Source: an uncultured Luminiphilus sp. (GTDB lineage: Bacteria; Pseudomonadota; Gammaproteobacteria; Pseudomonadales; Halieaceae). Taken from it: 34,870 bases of DNA. The notes under the pieces were generated by a model that was not told the DNA's origin, did not search any database, and was given only the letters and a program-made list of their open reading frames with translations. A program made the position numbers and the translations under genes. Every line of letters starts with the position of its first letter. The stretch's first letter is position 1. The stretch lies in contig CALKEI010000088.1 of NCBI GenBank assembly GCA_938085095.1, positions 1 through 34,870 of the forward strand, given 5' to 3'. Below, piece by piece: positions 1 to 9,427 of this stretch.

Positions 1-120
1 TCGCGCCTCGACACCGAGGTCGCTGCGCAACACATGTCGGCTGGAGAGATAGGTGCCAAGGTCACCACCGAGCCAATAGACCAGTGCCAGAACATGGATA
101 TAAAGCAAAACGGTATACAT
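1..120 (-). CDS. N-terminus of an integral membrane protein (CopD-like), truncated by the window edge; paralogue of 3588..4268
   Basis: Reverse complement reads MYTVLLYIHVLALVYWLGGDLGTYLSSRHVLRSDLGVEAR. This aligns with LRWLHIIAMVYWLGGEWGVFNTSTHVINRDLSMEERR of 3588..4268. AGAGG lies just upstream of the ATG. Absent from the ORF track. Confidence 0.75.
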   Translation of the reverse strand, partial: MYTVLLYIHVLALVYWLGGDLGTYLSSRHVLRSDLGVEAR

Positions 121-200
121 GGTTACCTCTCAATGAGTTGGGATAGTGAAATTTTGCCGTCACACGGCGCCCGTTACTGTGAGTGAAGGCTCGCGCAATG

Positions 201-215
201 TGATCGCCGCGATCA
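201..215. promoter_or_regulatory. Perfect 7-1-7 palindrome TGATCGC-C-GCGATCA
   Basis: Direct reading; lies between the stop at 239 and the start of the left-edge gene at 120. Confidence 0.3.
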
Positions 216-238
216 TAGATGTCTGCCACCCACAACCA

Positions 239-967
239 TCAGGGTGTTTCCTCGACAGATATTTCGGTCAGTTCATAGTGCGTCTGCATATAGCCCTCAG
301 CGCTGGCTTTTAGTAGCAGGTAGTCATCGTCTGCCGTGCACCACACGTCGTAGGGCGGATGCTCTTCCGGAAGGTTGCCTGCGGTGCCCGCTACCTGAAA
401 GTGGCGGGCGTTGAAGCTGCCAGCCGCAACTTCGATTTTTTCCTCTCCAAGATAGACAAGATCAAAGGCCGTCACGAAGAAGAAAGGCCCGGTTGCGCCG
501 CGATGATCTGGCGATGTAAGGAAGATGTTTTTCAGCGCGTGAACCCCGGGGCCCTGAGCCAGTGGATACAGCCGCATGAGGAGGGCATCTCCTACAATCG
601 GGTGGCTCTGCAGCCACCCGACCTGACCGTCTGTTTCCAGTTCCTGGCTGATTCGACCATCTCGTACATTGAAGGTCTCGCACTCTGCGTAACCGTTAGC
701 AAAGCGCATCCAGCCCGAACCTTCGAAGCGGCCTCCAACGGAGAGCCGCACCGAACAATCGATAGGGCTGGAGTCAGCGTGCCGGAGTGCCAGGCACACA
801 TCTCGTGTGACTTTGGGCGCATCGTCAATTTCGCAGTGGGCGAGCAGTACATCGGTGCCATCGGGCTGGCAGCTCAGGGTAAATACTTCTCGCCCGCGGA
901 CCTCGCCGGTGCGCTCGGATTTACGGCTGGTGTACTCGATCACACCTCGGATAAGCTTATGTCCCAT
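239..967 (-). CDS. Hypothetical protein, possibly DUF3108-like
   Basis: 242-aa ORF. Pattern such as GFxR..VYLGEEKIEVAAGSFNARHF and HPPYDVWCTADDDYLLLKA is reminiscent of DUF3108-type proteins. Confidence 0.6.
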   Translation of the reverse strand: MGHKLIRGVIEYTSRKSERTGEVRGREVFTLSCQPDGTDVLLAHCEIDDAPKVTRDVCLALRHADSSPIDCSVRLSVGGRFEGSGWMRFANGYAECETFNVRDGRISQELETDGQVGWLQSHPIVGDALLMRLYPLAQGPGVHALKNIFLTSPDHRGATGPFFFVTAFDLVYLGEEKIEVAAGSFNARHFQVAGTAGNLPEEHPPYDVWCTADDDYLLLKASAEGYMQTHYELTEISVEETP

Positions 968-1025
968 GCGGCCCTCTGTGAATTGTCTTAGTTTGATCTG
1001 CGGCGCCAGATCTCGCTATGTATTA

Positions 1026-1045
1026 ATGATATGTTTTTATATCAT
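1026..1045. promoter_or_regulatory. Operator-like site A: ATGATAT-gttttt-ATATCAT
   Basis: Perfect 7-bp inverted repeat with 6-nt spacer in the divergent gap 968-1078; contains AATGATAT. Confidence 0.5.
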
Positions 1046-1078
1046 GACGGTTCGCGCTTCGGAAAAACAGGAATAACA

Positions 1079-1744
1079 ATGGAAACCAGCGACCTCACTG
1101 CGCGGCAGATCTACCAGCAAATTAAGGATAACCCCAGCCGCGCCCGCTTTGGCTTCGGCAAGAAGGCGATCCTTGTCAATATCGATCTGCAAAAGGCGTA
1201 TACCCGAACCGACCTGTTCAAAACCGCTTACGAGACCGATCCTGACCAGCTTAGTCACGTAAATCAGCTGGCAGAAGCATTTCGTGCGCTCGATTGGCCC
1301 GTAGTGTGGACCCATGTTGCTTTTATGGACTCAGGGGAGGACTGCGGTGTGTGGGGAACACGCACCGATACACCGGACTCGCTCCAGAATATTAAGTTTG
1401 GCTCGACGCGTGCCGAGTTCGATGATCGGCTCGACATTGATGAGCGGCGCGATGTCATCTACTGCAAAAAAATGCCGTCGGCTTTTTTCGAGACTGCGCT
1501 GCAGTCGCTTTGTGTTTGGCATCAGGTCGATACCGTGATCATGACCGGGGGCTCCACCAGTGGATGTATTCGCGCCACGGCCGTGGATTCACTATCGCGG
1601 GGTTACCGTACGATTGTCCCTGAGGAATGTGTGGCGGATAAGCACGAGAGCTACCATTTTGCGAATCTGACAGATTTGTCGATCAAATATGCCGATGTAC
1701 TCGGTGTGGGTGAGGTGCTCAACTGGCTCTCACAGCAGGGCTGA
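1079..1744 (+). CDS. Isochorismatase-family cysteine hydrolase (amidohydrolase)
   Basis: AILVNIDLQKAY and TGGSTSGCIRATAVDSLSRGYR carry the catalytic Asp and Cys motifs typical of carbamoylsarcosine/maleamate amidohydrolase relatives. The internal ATG at 1079 is preferred over 1031, which lies in the palindrome. Confidence 0.85.
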   Translation: METSDLTARQIYQQIKDNPSRARFGFGKKAILVNIDLQKAYTRTDLFKTAYETDPDQLSHVNQLAEAFRALDWPVVWTHVAFMDSGEDCGVWGTRTDTPDSLQNIKFGSTRAEFDDRLDIDERRDVIYCKKMPSAFFETALQSLCVWHQVDTVIMTGGSTSGCIRATAVDSLSRGYRTIVPEECVADKHESYHFANLTDLSIKYADVLGVGEVLNWLSQQG

Positions 1745-1746
1745 GG

Positions 1747-2670
1747 ATGAGTGGCACGACGCAACACGCTGAGCTCGCTCTCTATGATTACAATCCCTAT
1801 GAGCGGCGCCCCAAAATCGAGTGGCCTAATGGCGCGCGCATGGCGTTTTGGGTGGCGCCCAATATTGAATTTTACGAGCTGAACCCGCCCCTCAATCCGC
1901 ATCGTAAGCCCTGGCCGCACCCTTATCCCGCAGTACCCGGCTACAGTATTCGCGATTATGGGAACCGGGTGGGCCATCACCGCCAGATGGCTGTGCTCGA
2001 TAAATATGGTGTGCGCGGTTCGATCAGTCTGTCGGCGGCGTTATGTGAGCACCACCCCGAGATTATCGCGCTTTGCGCTGAGCGCAACTGGGAGTTCTTC
2101 AGCCACGGTATCTACAACACTCGCTACACCTATGGTCTGAGCGAGGATCAGGAACGCGAGATGATCGAGGATGCCATGGCGACGATCGAGCGCGCGGTGG
2201 GTCAGCGGCCCGCAGGCTATCTGGCGCCGGCGCTGTCACACTCAAACCACACCATTGATCTATTCGCCGAGGCCGGTGGGCTCTATACCTGCGATTTGTT
2301 CCACGATGATCAGCCCACTTGGGTCAAAACGCGCAGTGGTAAGCCGTTTGTGTCGATTCCTTACTCGCTGGAACTCAATGACACGATTGCCTATGTGGTG
2401 CAGAAGATGGAGCCGCGTCGCTACGGAGAGATCATTCGCCGTGCCTTCGATCAGCTTTATGAGGAGGGCGCTGAGAGCGGCACGGTGATGTGCATTCCGA
2501 CCCACAACTATCAGGTGAGCTGTCCGCATCGGCTACGCGCTTTCGAGGAGGCCCTTGAATACATCACCGGCCACTCTGACGTATGGGTCACCACGGGGCG
2601 AGAGATCGCCGAGTACTCGCTGACCCACCTGAAGGATCAGATCGGCAGTAACGCGGAGGCGTCGGCATGA
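1747..2670 (+). CDS. NodB-fold hydrolase (polysaccharide deacetylase/PuuE allantoinase-like) 1
   Basis: YSIRDYGNRVG, HGIYNTRY, LAPALSHSNHT and DLFHDDQPTWV...IPYSLELND resemble PuuE-type cyclic amidohydrolases. Confidence 0.85.
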   Translation: MSGTTQHAELALYDYNPYERRPKIEWPNGARMAFWVAPNIEFYELNPPLNPHRKPWPHPYPAVPGYSIRDYGNRVGHHRQMAVLDKYGVRGSISLSAALCEHHPEIIALCAERNWEFFSHGIYNTRYTYGLSEDQEREMIEDAMATIERAVGQRPAGYLAPALSHSNHTIDLFAEAGGLYTCDLFHDDQPTWVKTRSGKPFVSIPYSLELNDTIAYVVQKMEPRRYGEIIRRAFDQLYEEGAESGTVMCIPTHNYQVSCPHRLRAFEEALEYITGHSDVWVTTGREIAEYSLTHLKDQIGSNAEASA

Positions 2671-3584
2671 GTGATGAGTTGCTGGTCTATCCGCGGCGCG
2701 ATTACGGCATGGATCACGATCGCTACGGGTGGTCGATGCTGCAGGACCGCCCGCCGGTCGCTTGGCCCGGTGGCAAACCCCTTGCCCTGTGGATCAACCT
2801 CTCGCTCCAACATTTCCCGCTCTCGGGAGAGAAGCCCTCAGTGGCACCACCGGGAGCGCTCACCATGCCCTACCCCGATCTCAGGCATTACACGTTGCGG
2901 GACTATGGCAATCGGGTGGGTATTTATCGGCTGCTCAAGTTGATGGAGCACTATCAGGCCGCGCCTTCACTGGCGATCTCTGGCGCATTGGCAGAGCGCT
3001 ACCCGCAGCTCTTGGAGCGGCTCGCAAAAACATCATCGGAATGGTTGGGCCATGGCTGGAACATGTTGTCGATGCACGCGGGTGAGATAGACCCTCAGAT
3101 CGAAACCGAATGGATTCACAATACCCGCACCGCGCTCGAGGCCTTTACTGACCAACCGATTGTTGGCTGGTTGAGCCCGGGGCGCATCCAGAGCGCCAAT
3201 ACACCCGAGCTGTTGGTGAAAAATGGCTTCCGGTACCAATGTGACTGGGTGAACGACGAGCTGCCCTATACCTTCAGGACCAGCGAGGGAGACATGACCT
3301 GCCTGCCTTCTAGCCTCGAGCTCGATGATGTCTTCGTCTTGACCCAGAATCTGCACAGCGAAGATAGCTTCGCCCAGCAGGTGATGGATGCGGCTGACCT
3401 GCTGATCAATGAGGGGCGCGAGCAGGGTGGACGATTACTATCGCTGAATTTTCATCCCTGGCTTGTGGGGCAGCCGCACCGCATTCGCACGGTCCGCGAG
3501 ATTCTTCAGGCTCTGCTGGTCGAGCGTGGCGACGACATTTGGCATGCGTCGCCCAGCCAGATTATCGAAGCGGCGCAGGCGTAA
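2667..3584 (+). CDS. NodB-fold hydrolase (PuuE-like) 2, diverged paralogue
   Basis: YTLRDYGNRVGIYR, LGHGWN, WLSPGRIQSANT, DWVNDELPY...LPSSLELDD and NFHPWLVGQPHR. Overlaps the previous stop by 4 nt (ATGA). Confidence 0.85.
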   Translation: MSDELLVYPRRDYGMDHDRYGWSMLQDRPPVAWPGGKPLALWINLSLQHFPLSGEKPSVAPPGALTMPYPDLRHYTLRDYGNRVGIYRLLKLMEHYQAAPSLAISGALAERYPQLLERLAKTSSEWLGHGWNMLSMHAGEIDPQIETEWIHNTRTALEAFTDQPIVGWLSPGRIQSANTPELLVKNGFRYQCDWVNDELPYTFRTSEGDMTCLPSSLELDDVFVLTQNLHSEDSFAQQVMDAADLLINEGREQGGRLLSLNFHPWLVGQPHRIRTVREILQALLVERGDDIWHASPSQIIEAAQA

Positions 3585-3587
3585 TCG

Positions 3588-4268
3588 TTAGATCGCCTTG
3601 GTCGCACCGAAGAAGGCGACAGACGCAATGGTGACCCAATAGAAATAAGCGAGGCGCTTGCCGAATGCGAGGCTCTGCTCCAGCTGATTCTCCGCTTGCT
3701 GATTTGGTCCGTCCGCCAATACGCGAAACAGCGTGGTCCACTCGCGCATAATGAAACGTAGTTTCAGGCCAATCATCAGCGTCACGCTATAGAGCAAAAT
3801 TTTGATAGAGAACCAGTACTGCATCGGTCCGACATTGAAGGGGCCATAACCCAGAAGTGAGCTGAGCGAAGAGATCACTAAAAGCGGGATTAGGATAAAG
3901 CGCACTTTCTCATCCCACAGGGTGAGCTGAAGGCCGCGGTCGGTCTCACGATAGACATACGCTGAGATGCACAGTGCCAACCAGGCGATTGCCAGTACCC
4001 ACACTGCAATCAGAAAGTCGCCGCCATAGGGTTGCACGCCCCACAGATAGCCCATGTGGAGGCCAAGAGGCAACAGGGTGATGATGCCGATGCGCGCCAG
4101 AATATCGATGTGGTACGCGGTCTGCATGTGCCGGCGCCGCTCTTCCATGGACAGATCGCGGTTAATGACATGGGTCGACGTATTGAATACGCCCCATTCT
4201 CCACCCAGCCAGTAGACCATGGCGATAATGTGCAACCAGCGCAGCACAGCCAGTTCAGTGATACCCAT
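3588..4268 (-). CDS. Multi-pass integral membrane protein (CopD-like)
   Basis: Several hydrophobic segments with intramembrane His (RWLHIIAMVYWLGG, HIDILARIGIITLLPLGLHMGYLWG). Confidence 0.7.
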   Translation of the reverse strand: MGITELAVLRWLHIIAMVYWLGGEWGVFNTSTHVINRDLSMEERRRHMQTAYHIDILARIGIITLLPLGLHMGYLWGVQPYGGDFLIAVWVLAIAWLALCISAYVYRETDRGLQLTLWDEKVRFILIPLLVISSLSSLLGYGPFNVGPMQYWFSIKILLYSVTLMIGLKLRFIMREWTTLFRVLADGPNQQAENQLEQSLAFGKRLAYFYWVTIASVAFFGATKAI

Positions 4269-4292
4269 CGTTCTGCCCCCAAATACTAAAGG

Positions 4293-4308
4293 TATATCAT
4301 TATATCAA
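4293..4308. promoter_or_regulatory. Operator-like site B: TATATCATTATATCAA (overlapping tandem half-sites)
   Basis: Reverse complement contains AATGATATA; lies upstream of the minus-strand gene at 4268. Confidence 0.5.
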
Positions 4309-4398
4309 AAGCTTACTGTTAACGGTGCCCCGATCGCAGACGTCGACTGGTGCAAAAGGTGAACAGAATCGGGCGCCGAATGTCTAATACGCTTATTT

Positions 4399-4410
4399 TG
4401 ATATATCATT
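4399..4410. promoter_or_regulatory. Operator-like site C: perfect palindrome TGATATATCA followed by TT
   Basis: 10-bp perfect palindrome; reverse complement contains AATGATATA; about 40 nt upstream of the GntR start. Confidence 0.5.
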
Positions 4411-4448
4411 AGATCTAACCAGTTCGATCCGATAGGAGAGGCCTTTTT

Positions 4449-5219
4449 ATGGAAGAAGTGTTCAGCCCGCATCTTATCGGACAGCTATCCAAAGCATCCC
4501 CCACTCCCCTTTATCATCAGTTGTTTTCGCTACTGAAAGCTCGGATTCTCGACGGCACACTGGCGCTCGGTTTGCGTTTGCCCCCTGAAGAGCAGCTGGC
4601 GGGTCTTTTTAAGGTTTCTCGCATTACCGCTAAGCGCGCCATGGATGACCTGGCGGGCGAGGGGTTGGTTGAGCGCCGACGCGGTCGCGGTACCCATATC
4701 ATTTACCAATACTCGCCAAAGCCGGTGCAGGCGCCGTTAACGGGAATGCTGCAGGAAATTGAGAGCATGGCGCGCAATTCTTCCGCGCAGATTCTCGATT
4801 ACGGCATGCGTGTTCCCCCGCAGGCGGTCCGGGAGGACCTGGGCCTGGCCGATGGCAACACCGCATTGCATTTGCTCCGGGTACGCGAACGTGACGGCAT
4901 GAAGTTTGGTCACTACACCAGCTGGACCGCCGGCGTGGAAATGCCCTCTGATGCGACGATTTTCGAGAACACGCCTCGATTGAGTTACTTCAGGCAACAG
5001 GGGCTTGAGGTGAGCCACGTTACACAAACTCTTTCTGCTGTGTCAGCTGATGCCGCAGTCGCCGGCGCCCTCGGTGTTTCGCAAGGCAGTCCCTTGCTGA
5101 GCTTGACGCGCCGCTCCTACCAAAAGACCGGCGCTGAGAGCGAGCAGATTATGGATTTTTTGATCGTGCTCTATAACCCCGAGCAATTTCAGTATTCCAT
5201 GGACCTCACTTTAGATTAA
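4449..5219 (+). CDS. GntR-family transcriptional regulator, HutC-type (UTRA domain)
   Basis: N-terminal PLYHQLFSLLKARILDGTLALGLRLPPEEQLAGLFKVSRITAKRAMDDLAGEGLVERRRGRGTHI winged helix, then a UTRA-like domain. Confidence 0.92.
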   Translation: MEEVFSPHLIGQLSKASPTPLYHQLFSLLKARILDGTLALGLRLPPEEQLAGLFKVSRITAKRAMDDLAGEGLVERRRGRGTHIIYQYSPKPVQAPLTGMLQEIESMARNSSAQILDYGMRVPPQAVREDLGLADGNTALHLLRVRERDGMKFGHYTSWTAGVEMPSDATIFENTPRLSYFRQQGLEVSHVTQTLSAVSADAAVAGALGVSQGSPLLSLTRRSYQKTGAESEQIMDFLIVLYNPEQFQYSMDLTLD

Positions 5220-5221
5220 GG

Positions 5222-6271
5222 TCAGATCAGCCCTGCCTTTTTGAGGCCCTCAATCACCAGAGATTGCTGCTTCATAAAATGCTCCCGGTCAGGGACCACG
5301 ACCTCACCGTTAGCCCCTGCGAGATTATCTTCAGGATAAAAATGTTCCTGTTCGTAGGTAGAGCGGAACAGTGAAAGCCGCTGTCGCGCCATCAGATTAG
5401 TCATCGCCGGTTTGGCGCGGGCTTCGCGTAATCGCTCGATATCGATCATGGCGTGGGCCACCATCGATTCACCCGTATAGGCCTCTGTCATGACCTGCCC
5501 TTTGTAATCAACCACCTGAGAATGCCCTTGGGTGGAGTTCTGGGGCACGGGTGAGCCGTGAATAGCCGAGGTGTTGCTGGAGACCACGTAGCACATGTTT
5601 TCGTAGGCGCGTGCGCACTTGGCAATATTTTTGGGCGTGGGTCTGGGGCTGCCGACTTCACTTGAGGAATGCAGAATGACCTCGGCGCCACGCGTCGTGA
5701 GCGCTCGGGTCACTTCTGGATAGAGGATCTCTTCAGAGGCGACGCAGGCGAGACGCCCCAGCGGTGTGTCGGCCACGGGGAATAGCCCTTCTTCGCCATA
5801 GACTTCACGATATTGCGACAGCACGTCGTGCGGCGTTGGTGCAAACATTGAAATCAGCCTGCGGTAACGCAGAATGACTTCGCCTTCATCGTTAATAATG
5901 AAGCTGGTCTGAAAGTAGAGGTCGGGGAAGTGAGGATCGAGCTCGTAGGCATTACCCGACAGATAGACGCCCCGGTTTCGGGCGATCTCACCCATCCGCT
6001 CGTACTGGGGCCCATCCATGGCGATACAGGCTTTATTGCGCCACTCGCCGATACTCTCACCCATAGGAAAACTGGTCAGAAAATACTCAGGCAGCACGAC
6101 CAATTTCAGGGTGTCGCCGCTAAACGTTCCAATAAAACCCTTGCTGCCGGCGATCAGCTGATCGACGCGGGTCAACGTATCCGACATAGCCTGCTCGACG
6201 GCTGCACGGTCGGCGAGCCGGTTCACGGCATGACAATCCATTTGCAGTGCGAGAGCGGAATAGGGCGTCAC
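5222..6271 (-). CDS. Nitrilase-superfamily carbon-nitrogen hydrolase
   Basis: VVLPEYFLTSFP (Glu), YRRLISMFAPTPHDV (Lys position unclear), LACVASEEILYPEVTRALTTRGAEVILHSSSE. The usual nucleophile context is not an obvious CxxxxxPE. Confidence 0.75.
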   Translation of the reverse strand: MTPYSALALQMDCHAVNRLADRAAVEQAMSDTLTRVDQLIAGSKGFIGTFSGDTLKLVVLPEYFLTSFPMGESIGEWRNKACIAMDGPQYERMGEIARNRGVYLSGNAYELDPHFPDLYFQTSFIINDEGEVILRYRRLISMFAPTPHDVLSQYREVYGEEGLFPVADTPLGRLACVASEEILYPEVTRALTTRGAEVILHSSSEVGSPRPTPKNIAKCARAYENMCYVVSSNTSAIHGSPVPQNSTQGHSQVVDYKGQVMTEAYTGESMVAHAMIDIERLREARAKPAMTNLMARQRLSLFRSTYEQEHFYPEDNLAGANGEVVVPDREHFMKQQSLVIEGLKKAGLI

Positions 6272-6277
6272 GGCGTA

Positions 6278-6583
6278 TTACTCCAGTGTGGTTTGTTGCA
6301 GGCCATCGACGAGCATCACTCGAAAGCTGCCAGTCCCTTCCCGCAATGGTTTGGCGGCTTCGTAAGCCTCGCTATACCAAAAGGCTTTGGCCTGCTCCGC
6401 CGAGGGCCACCGGTGCATGACCAGCCTAGAGGCGCCCCAGTCACCTTCGAGTGATTCTTGTTGACCACCCAGAACAAGATATTCGCCGCCAAACTCGGCC
6501 ACGATGGCAGGCACGGTTTTAGCATAGGCACTGAATTTTTCTGGATCGTGTACCACGGCTTCAACAATGATGTAGGCAGTCAT
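6278..6583 (-). CDS. DUF1330 family protein
   Basis: AYIIVEAVVHDPEKFSAYAKTVPAIVAEFGGEYLVLGG...VMHRWPSAEQAKAFWYSEAYEAAKPLR is a typical DUF1330 pattern. Confidence 0.85.
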   Translation of the reverse strand: MTAYIIVEAVVHDPEKFSAYAKTVPAIVAEFGGEYLVLGGQQESLEGDWGASRLVMHRWPSAEQAKAFWYSEAYEAAKPLREGTGSFRVMLVDGLQQTTLE

Positions 6584-6685
6584 GGTTGCACCTCTGGTGA
6601 TTGCAGGTCGCTACGATTGTGATGCGATCGAATATAGCATGCCAGCCGATGCCCGCCGGGTTGAGCATTGGGTGGGTTCAGGGTC

Positions 6686-8251
6686 TCAGGCGAGACCAAG
6701 GGCGCCGGGGTTCATGATGCCATCGGGATCCAGCGCAGATTTTATTCCCGTGATGAGCTGCAAGGCCGGGGCCTTTAGGGCGGAGTGATAATGGTAAGCC
6801 TTGCCGAGTTGCAGGTGGCTCGCGCCTTCCCGCGATAACACGTCCACGACCTCGCTTTTGATCTTATACACAGCGTCCCAAGCATCAGGGACGTGATCAA
6901 ATTGGTTGAGTTTGGCGAGATGATCGGCTTCAAGGCTGTGCTTATGGAGCGCATTGAGCTCATCGGGCCAGAAGAAGACCGGTTCGAGAACGGTGATCTG
7001 CTCACTGACCACGGCGATGAGATACCCCGTTTCGATGTTGAACTGATCGAGTGTGGATCGGTTGCGGTCATAGACCGACTCCAAAGCGGCGAGCACGGCT
7101 TCGCCGCGTGAATGGGGCACCAGACCGTGAACAGGCAGCCAACGCTCGCCTTCGGCGCCCACCATGTTATTGACAGGCCCAAAGGGGTTGGCGGCCAGAA
7201 TTCTAGGGATGCTATCAGGGAGCGCTTTGCCGCCTTCGGCAGCACAGATTGTCTTGATGCGTGCCGCCTGATGGTTTGCCTCAGCCTCGGTGCGTGCTTC
7301 GCTAATGGTAAACATGGCCCACTCGACGTCGTCCATGAATCGACGGCCTGACAGAGCGATCTTCGCACCCTGCTTAATCTTATTGACGATGCCAGATTCT
7401 TGCTGGACCACCCCGGAGAGTTGTTGGGCGTCTGCCGCCAGGCTCGCACGCTTCATACGCTGCTGTTGCAGGTAGGGGTCAAAGCCAAAACACTCTGTTG
7501 TCAGTGATTCACGAGAGATCTGTGCCATGGCGCGCAGCATCGGACCTGATTCGTGGAACGCAAAGCTGGTGTAGCCCTTAGCACCTGCCACCGGCACCAG
7601 CGGCAATGTCGCTCGCACCTTGATGCCCAGCGCGCCGCAGTCTCCAAGAAATAAGCCGGTCAGGTCCGGACCAAAATGTCGCATAAAAGGTGCTGCGTGC
7701 TGTTGGCTGGCCGATCCGGTTTCCATCAGCTCACCCTTGCCGGTGACGACGCTCACCGACAGCACGTTGTCGGCGGCGGTACCGCTCTGGCCGCTGCCCC
7801 AAAAAATGCTGTTCTGAGAGAGGCCGCCCCCGACTGTGGCAAATCGACCCGATAGGGTGCCCCAGTAAGGTGTTCTCACACCAAGCGGCGCCAGATGTTC
7901 ATACAGTGTTTGCCAGCTGCACCCTGCCTCTACCGTGACGTAGCGGTCTTCAAGATTGACCTCAATGATCCCATCCATGCTGGTCATATCGATCAAGACG
8001 CTATCGGGTGCCGTGGCGAGATAGCCACTGGTGTAGCTCATGCCCCCGCCGCGGGTCACGATCGGCGTACCGCGCTCCAGACATGCACGCACCAGCGACT
8101 GCACCTCGTCGATCGTGCGTGGTCGAACGACTGCGCAGATGGGTGGTCCAATGCTGAAGACATCCTGCGAATAGAGGGCGATCTGCTCGACGTCGGTATC
8201 GATGATCTCCGCCGGGAGCAGCTGACTGATGGTGGATACCACTGCGTTCAT
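6686..8251 (-). CDS. VAO-type FAD-linked oxidase/dehydrogenase
   Basis: FAD-binding motifs PIVTRGGGMSYTSGYLA, VTVEAGCSWQTLYEHL and GRFATVGGGLSQNS. Start set at 8251 because AGGAGG precedes that ATG; the longer 8371 start is less likely. Confidence 0.85.
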   Translation of the reverse strand: MNAVVSTISQLLPAEIIDTDVEQIALYSQDVFSIGPPICAVVRPRTIDEVQSLVRACLERGTPIVTRGGGMSYTSGYLATAPDSVLIDMTSMDGIIEVNLEDRYVTVEAGCSWQTLYEHLAPLGVRTPYWGTLSGRFATVGGGLSQNSIFWGSGQSGTAADNVLSVSVVTGKGELMETGSASQQHAAPFMRHFGPDLTGLFLGDCGALGIKVRATLPLVPVAGAKGYTSFAFHESGPMLRAMAQISRESLTTECFGFDPYLQQQRMKRASLAADAQQLSGVVQQESGIVNKIKQGAKIALSGRRFMDDVEWAMFTISEARTEAEANHQAARIKTICAAEGGKALPDSIPRILAANPFGPVNNMVGAEGERWLPVHGLVPHSRGEAVLAALESVYDRNRSTLDQFNIETGYLIAVVSEQITVLEPVFFWPDELNALHKHSLEADHLAKLNQFDHVPDAWDAVYKIKSEVVDVLSREGASHLQLGKAYHYHSALKAPALQLITGIKSALDPDGIMNPGALGLA

Positions 8252-8481
8252 TCCGCGCCTCCTGACCCATATCAATAAAATACGATGGACTATAAAGGGT
8301 AACAGACGTTTCACCATATCGCCCGGCGTGTTGGACAGCAATGAAAACACTGCGGGGAGCGCGAACCCCAACCAGATATCTTCAGTGTGGTGAGGTTGCG
8401 GCGTGGGTTATGAGTCACGATAGCGCTTCTCTAATGGGTATGGCGGTATGATGTGACCGACTCGAAACGAAGGGCAATCCA

Positions 8482-9423
8482 ATGAGAAAGAGCGGCTTCT
8501 CGCACGTGATCATCACCACAGCCCATGCAGAGCGATTAGGGGGATTTTTTTCGGCGCTGGGTTGGCGATCTGAACGGGCCGAGCTGCACGCCGACGCCGA
8601 AGAGTTTTGGGGTGCTGAGTTGTCGGCCGAGGCGGTGCGCTGGACACCGCCCTCCGAAGCTTGCGAGGCACTGTTGCTGCCCGTTTCCGCTGAGACACCC
8701 GCACTGCGACCGCTGGACTGCCCCGTGACCACGCCCGGCGGTATCTTTGATTTCAACATGCGTACTTGGAGCAGTGAATGGGCAAGGGGCTTTCTGCAGG
8801 ACCACGGTTGGCGTGAATTGGTGCCCGCGGTTGCGTGGCAATTTGGGGACGTGCAAACCAGCGAGGGGCTCTATATTCAGGATGACGGTATCGTTATGGC
8901 GGTAATGGAGCGTTTGGACCCGCCGCTGGAAGGTGTCGAATTTGATCGCATGAGCGATATCTTCAACTCTACGCAGATGGTGGTTGATGTTGAGGCGACA
9001 CTCGCTTTCCTCAGCGTGATAGGTTTTGAGCGTTTTGTTGATCATGCGGGCCCCCTGCCAGGCGAGGGCCCCAAGGTGCTGCAGCTTGAGAACTATCCGG
9101 TGGAGACCGCCGAGATTCACTTGAGTATTGCGCACCCCCAATCGACGATGTCGGGCTCTATCGAGCTGATTGACGTACCGAACTACCCTTTGCCGGTCAT
9201 TGATGTTCCGAGCAACGGCGGCCGGGGCTTGCGAGCGATCAGCGTGCCCTGTGAGAATATCGGGGAAACGTATGCCGCCCTCCAGTCCAGTGAGTGGTCG
9301 GAGCAGATTTGTCACCCTCTGGCGGAACGGAGACTGCCCGGGGTGCTGGGGACCCAGTGTTTTGCTGTGACGGCCCCCGACGGTGGCCGGCTCGATCTCT
9401 ATCAGCTGCCGCAGGGAGGATGA
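8482..9423 (+). CDS. VOC-superfamily protein, two modules
   Basis: FSHVIITTAHAERLGGFFSALGW and MVVDVEATLAFLSVIGFERFVDH are VOC-like beta-alpha starts. Confidence 0.7.
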   Translation: MRKSGFSHVIITTAHAERLGGFFSALGWRSERAELHADAEEFWGAELSAEAVRWTPPSEACEALLLPVSAETPALRPLDCPVTTPGGIFDFNMRTWSSEWARGFLQDHGWRELVPAVAWQFGDVQTSEGLYIQDDGIVMAVMERLDPPLEGVEFDRMSDIFNSTQMVVDVEATLAFLSVIGFERFVDHAGPLPGEGPKVLQLENYPVETAEIHLSIAHPQSTMSGSIELIDVPNYPLPVIDVPSNGGRGLRAISVPCENIGETYAALQSSEWSEQICHPLAERRLPGVLGTQCFAVTAPDGGRLDLYQLPQGG

Positions 9424-9427
9424 AGCC

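Noticed and set aside
359-991. 210-aa plus-strand ORF
   Set aside because: Antisense to 239..967, no domain pattern; the minus frame has better protein character.
8264-8280. CATATCAATAAAATA as a further regulon site
   Set aside because: Reverse complement has only TTGATATGG; lacks the AATGATATA core and sits very close to the start codon.
8252-8371. N-terminal extension of the FAD oxidase (start 8371)
   Set aside because: A strong AGGAGG precedes the internal ATG at 8251, so the extension is probably leader DNA.
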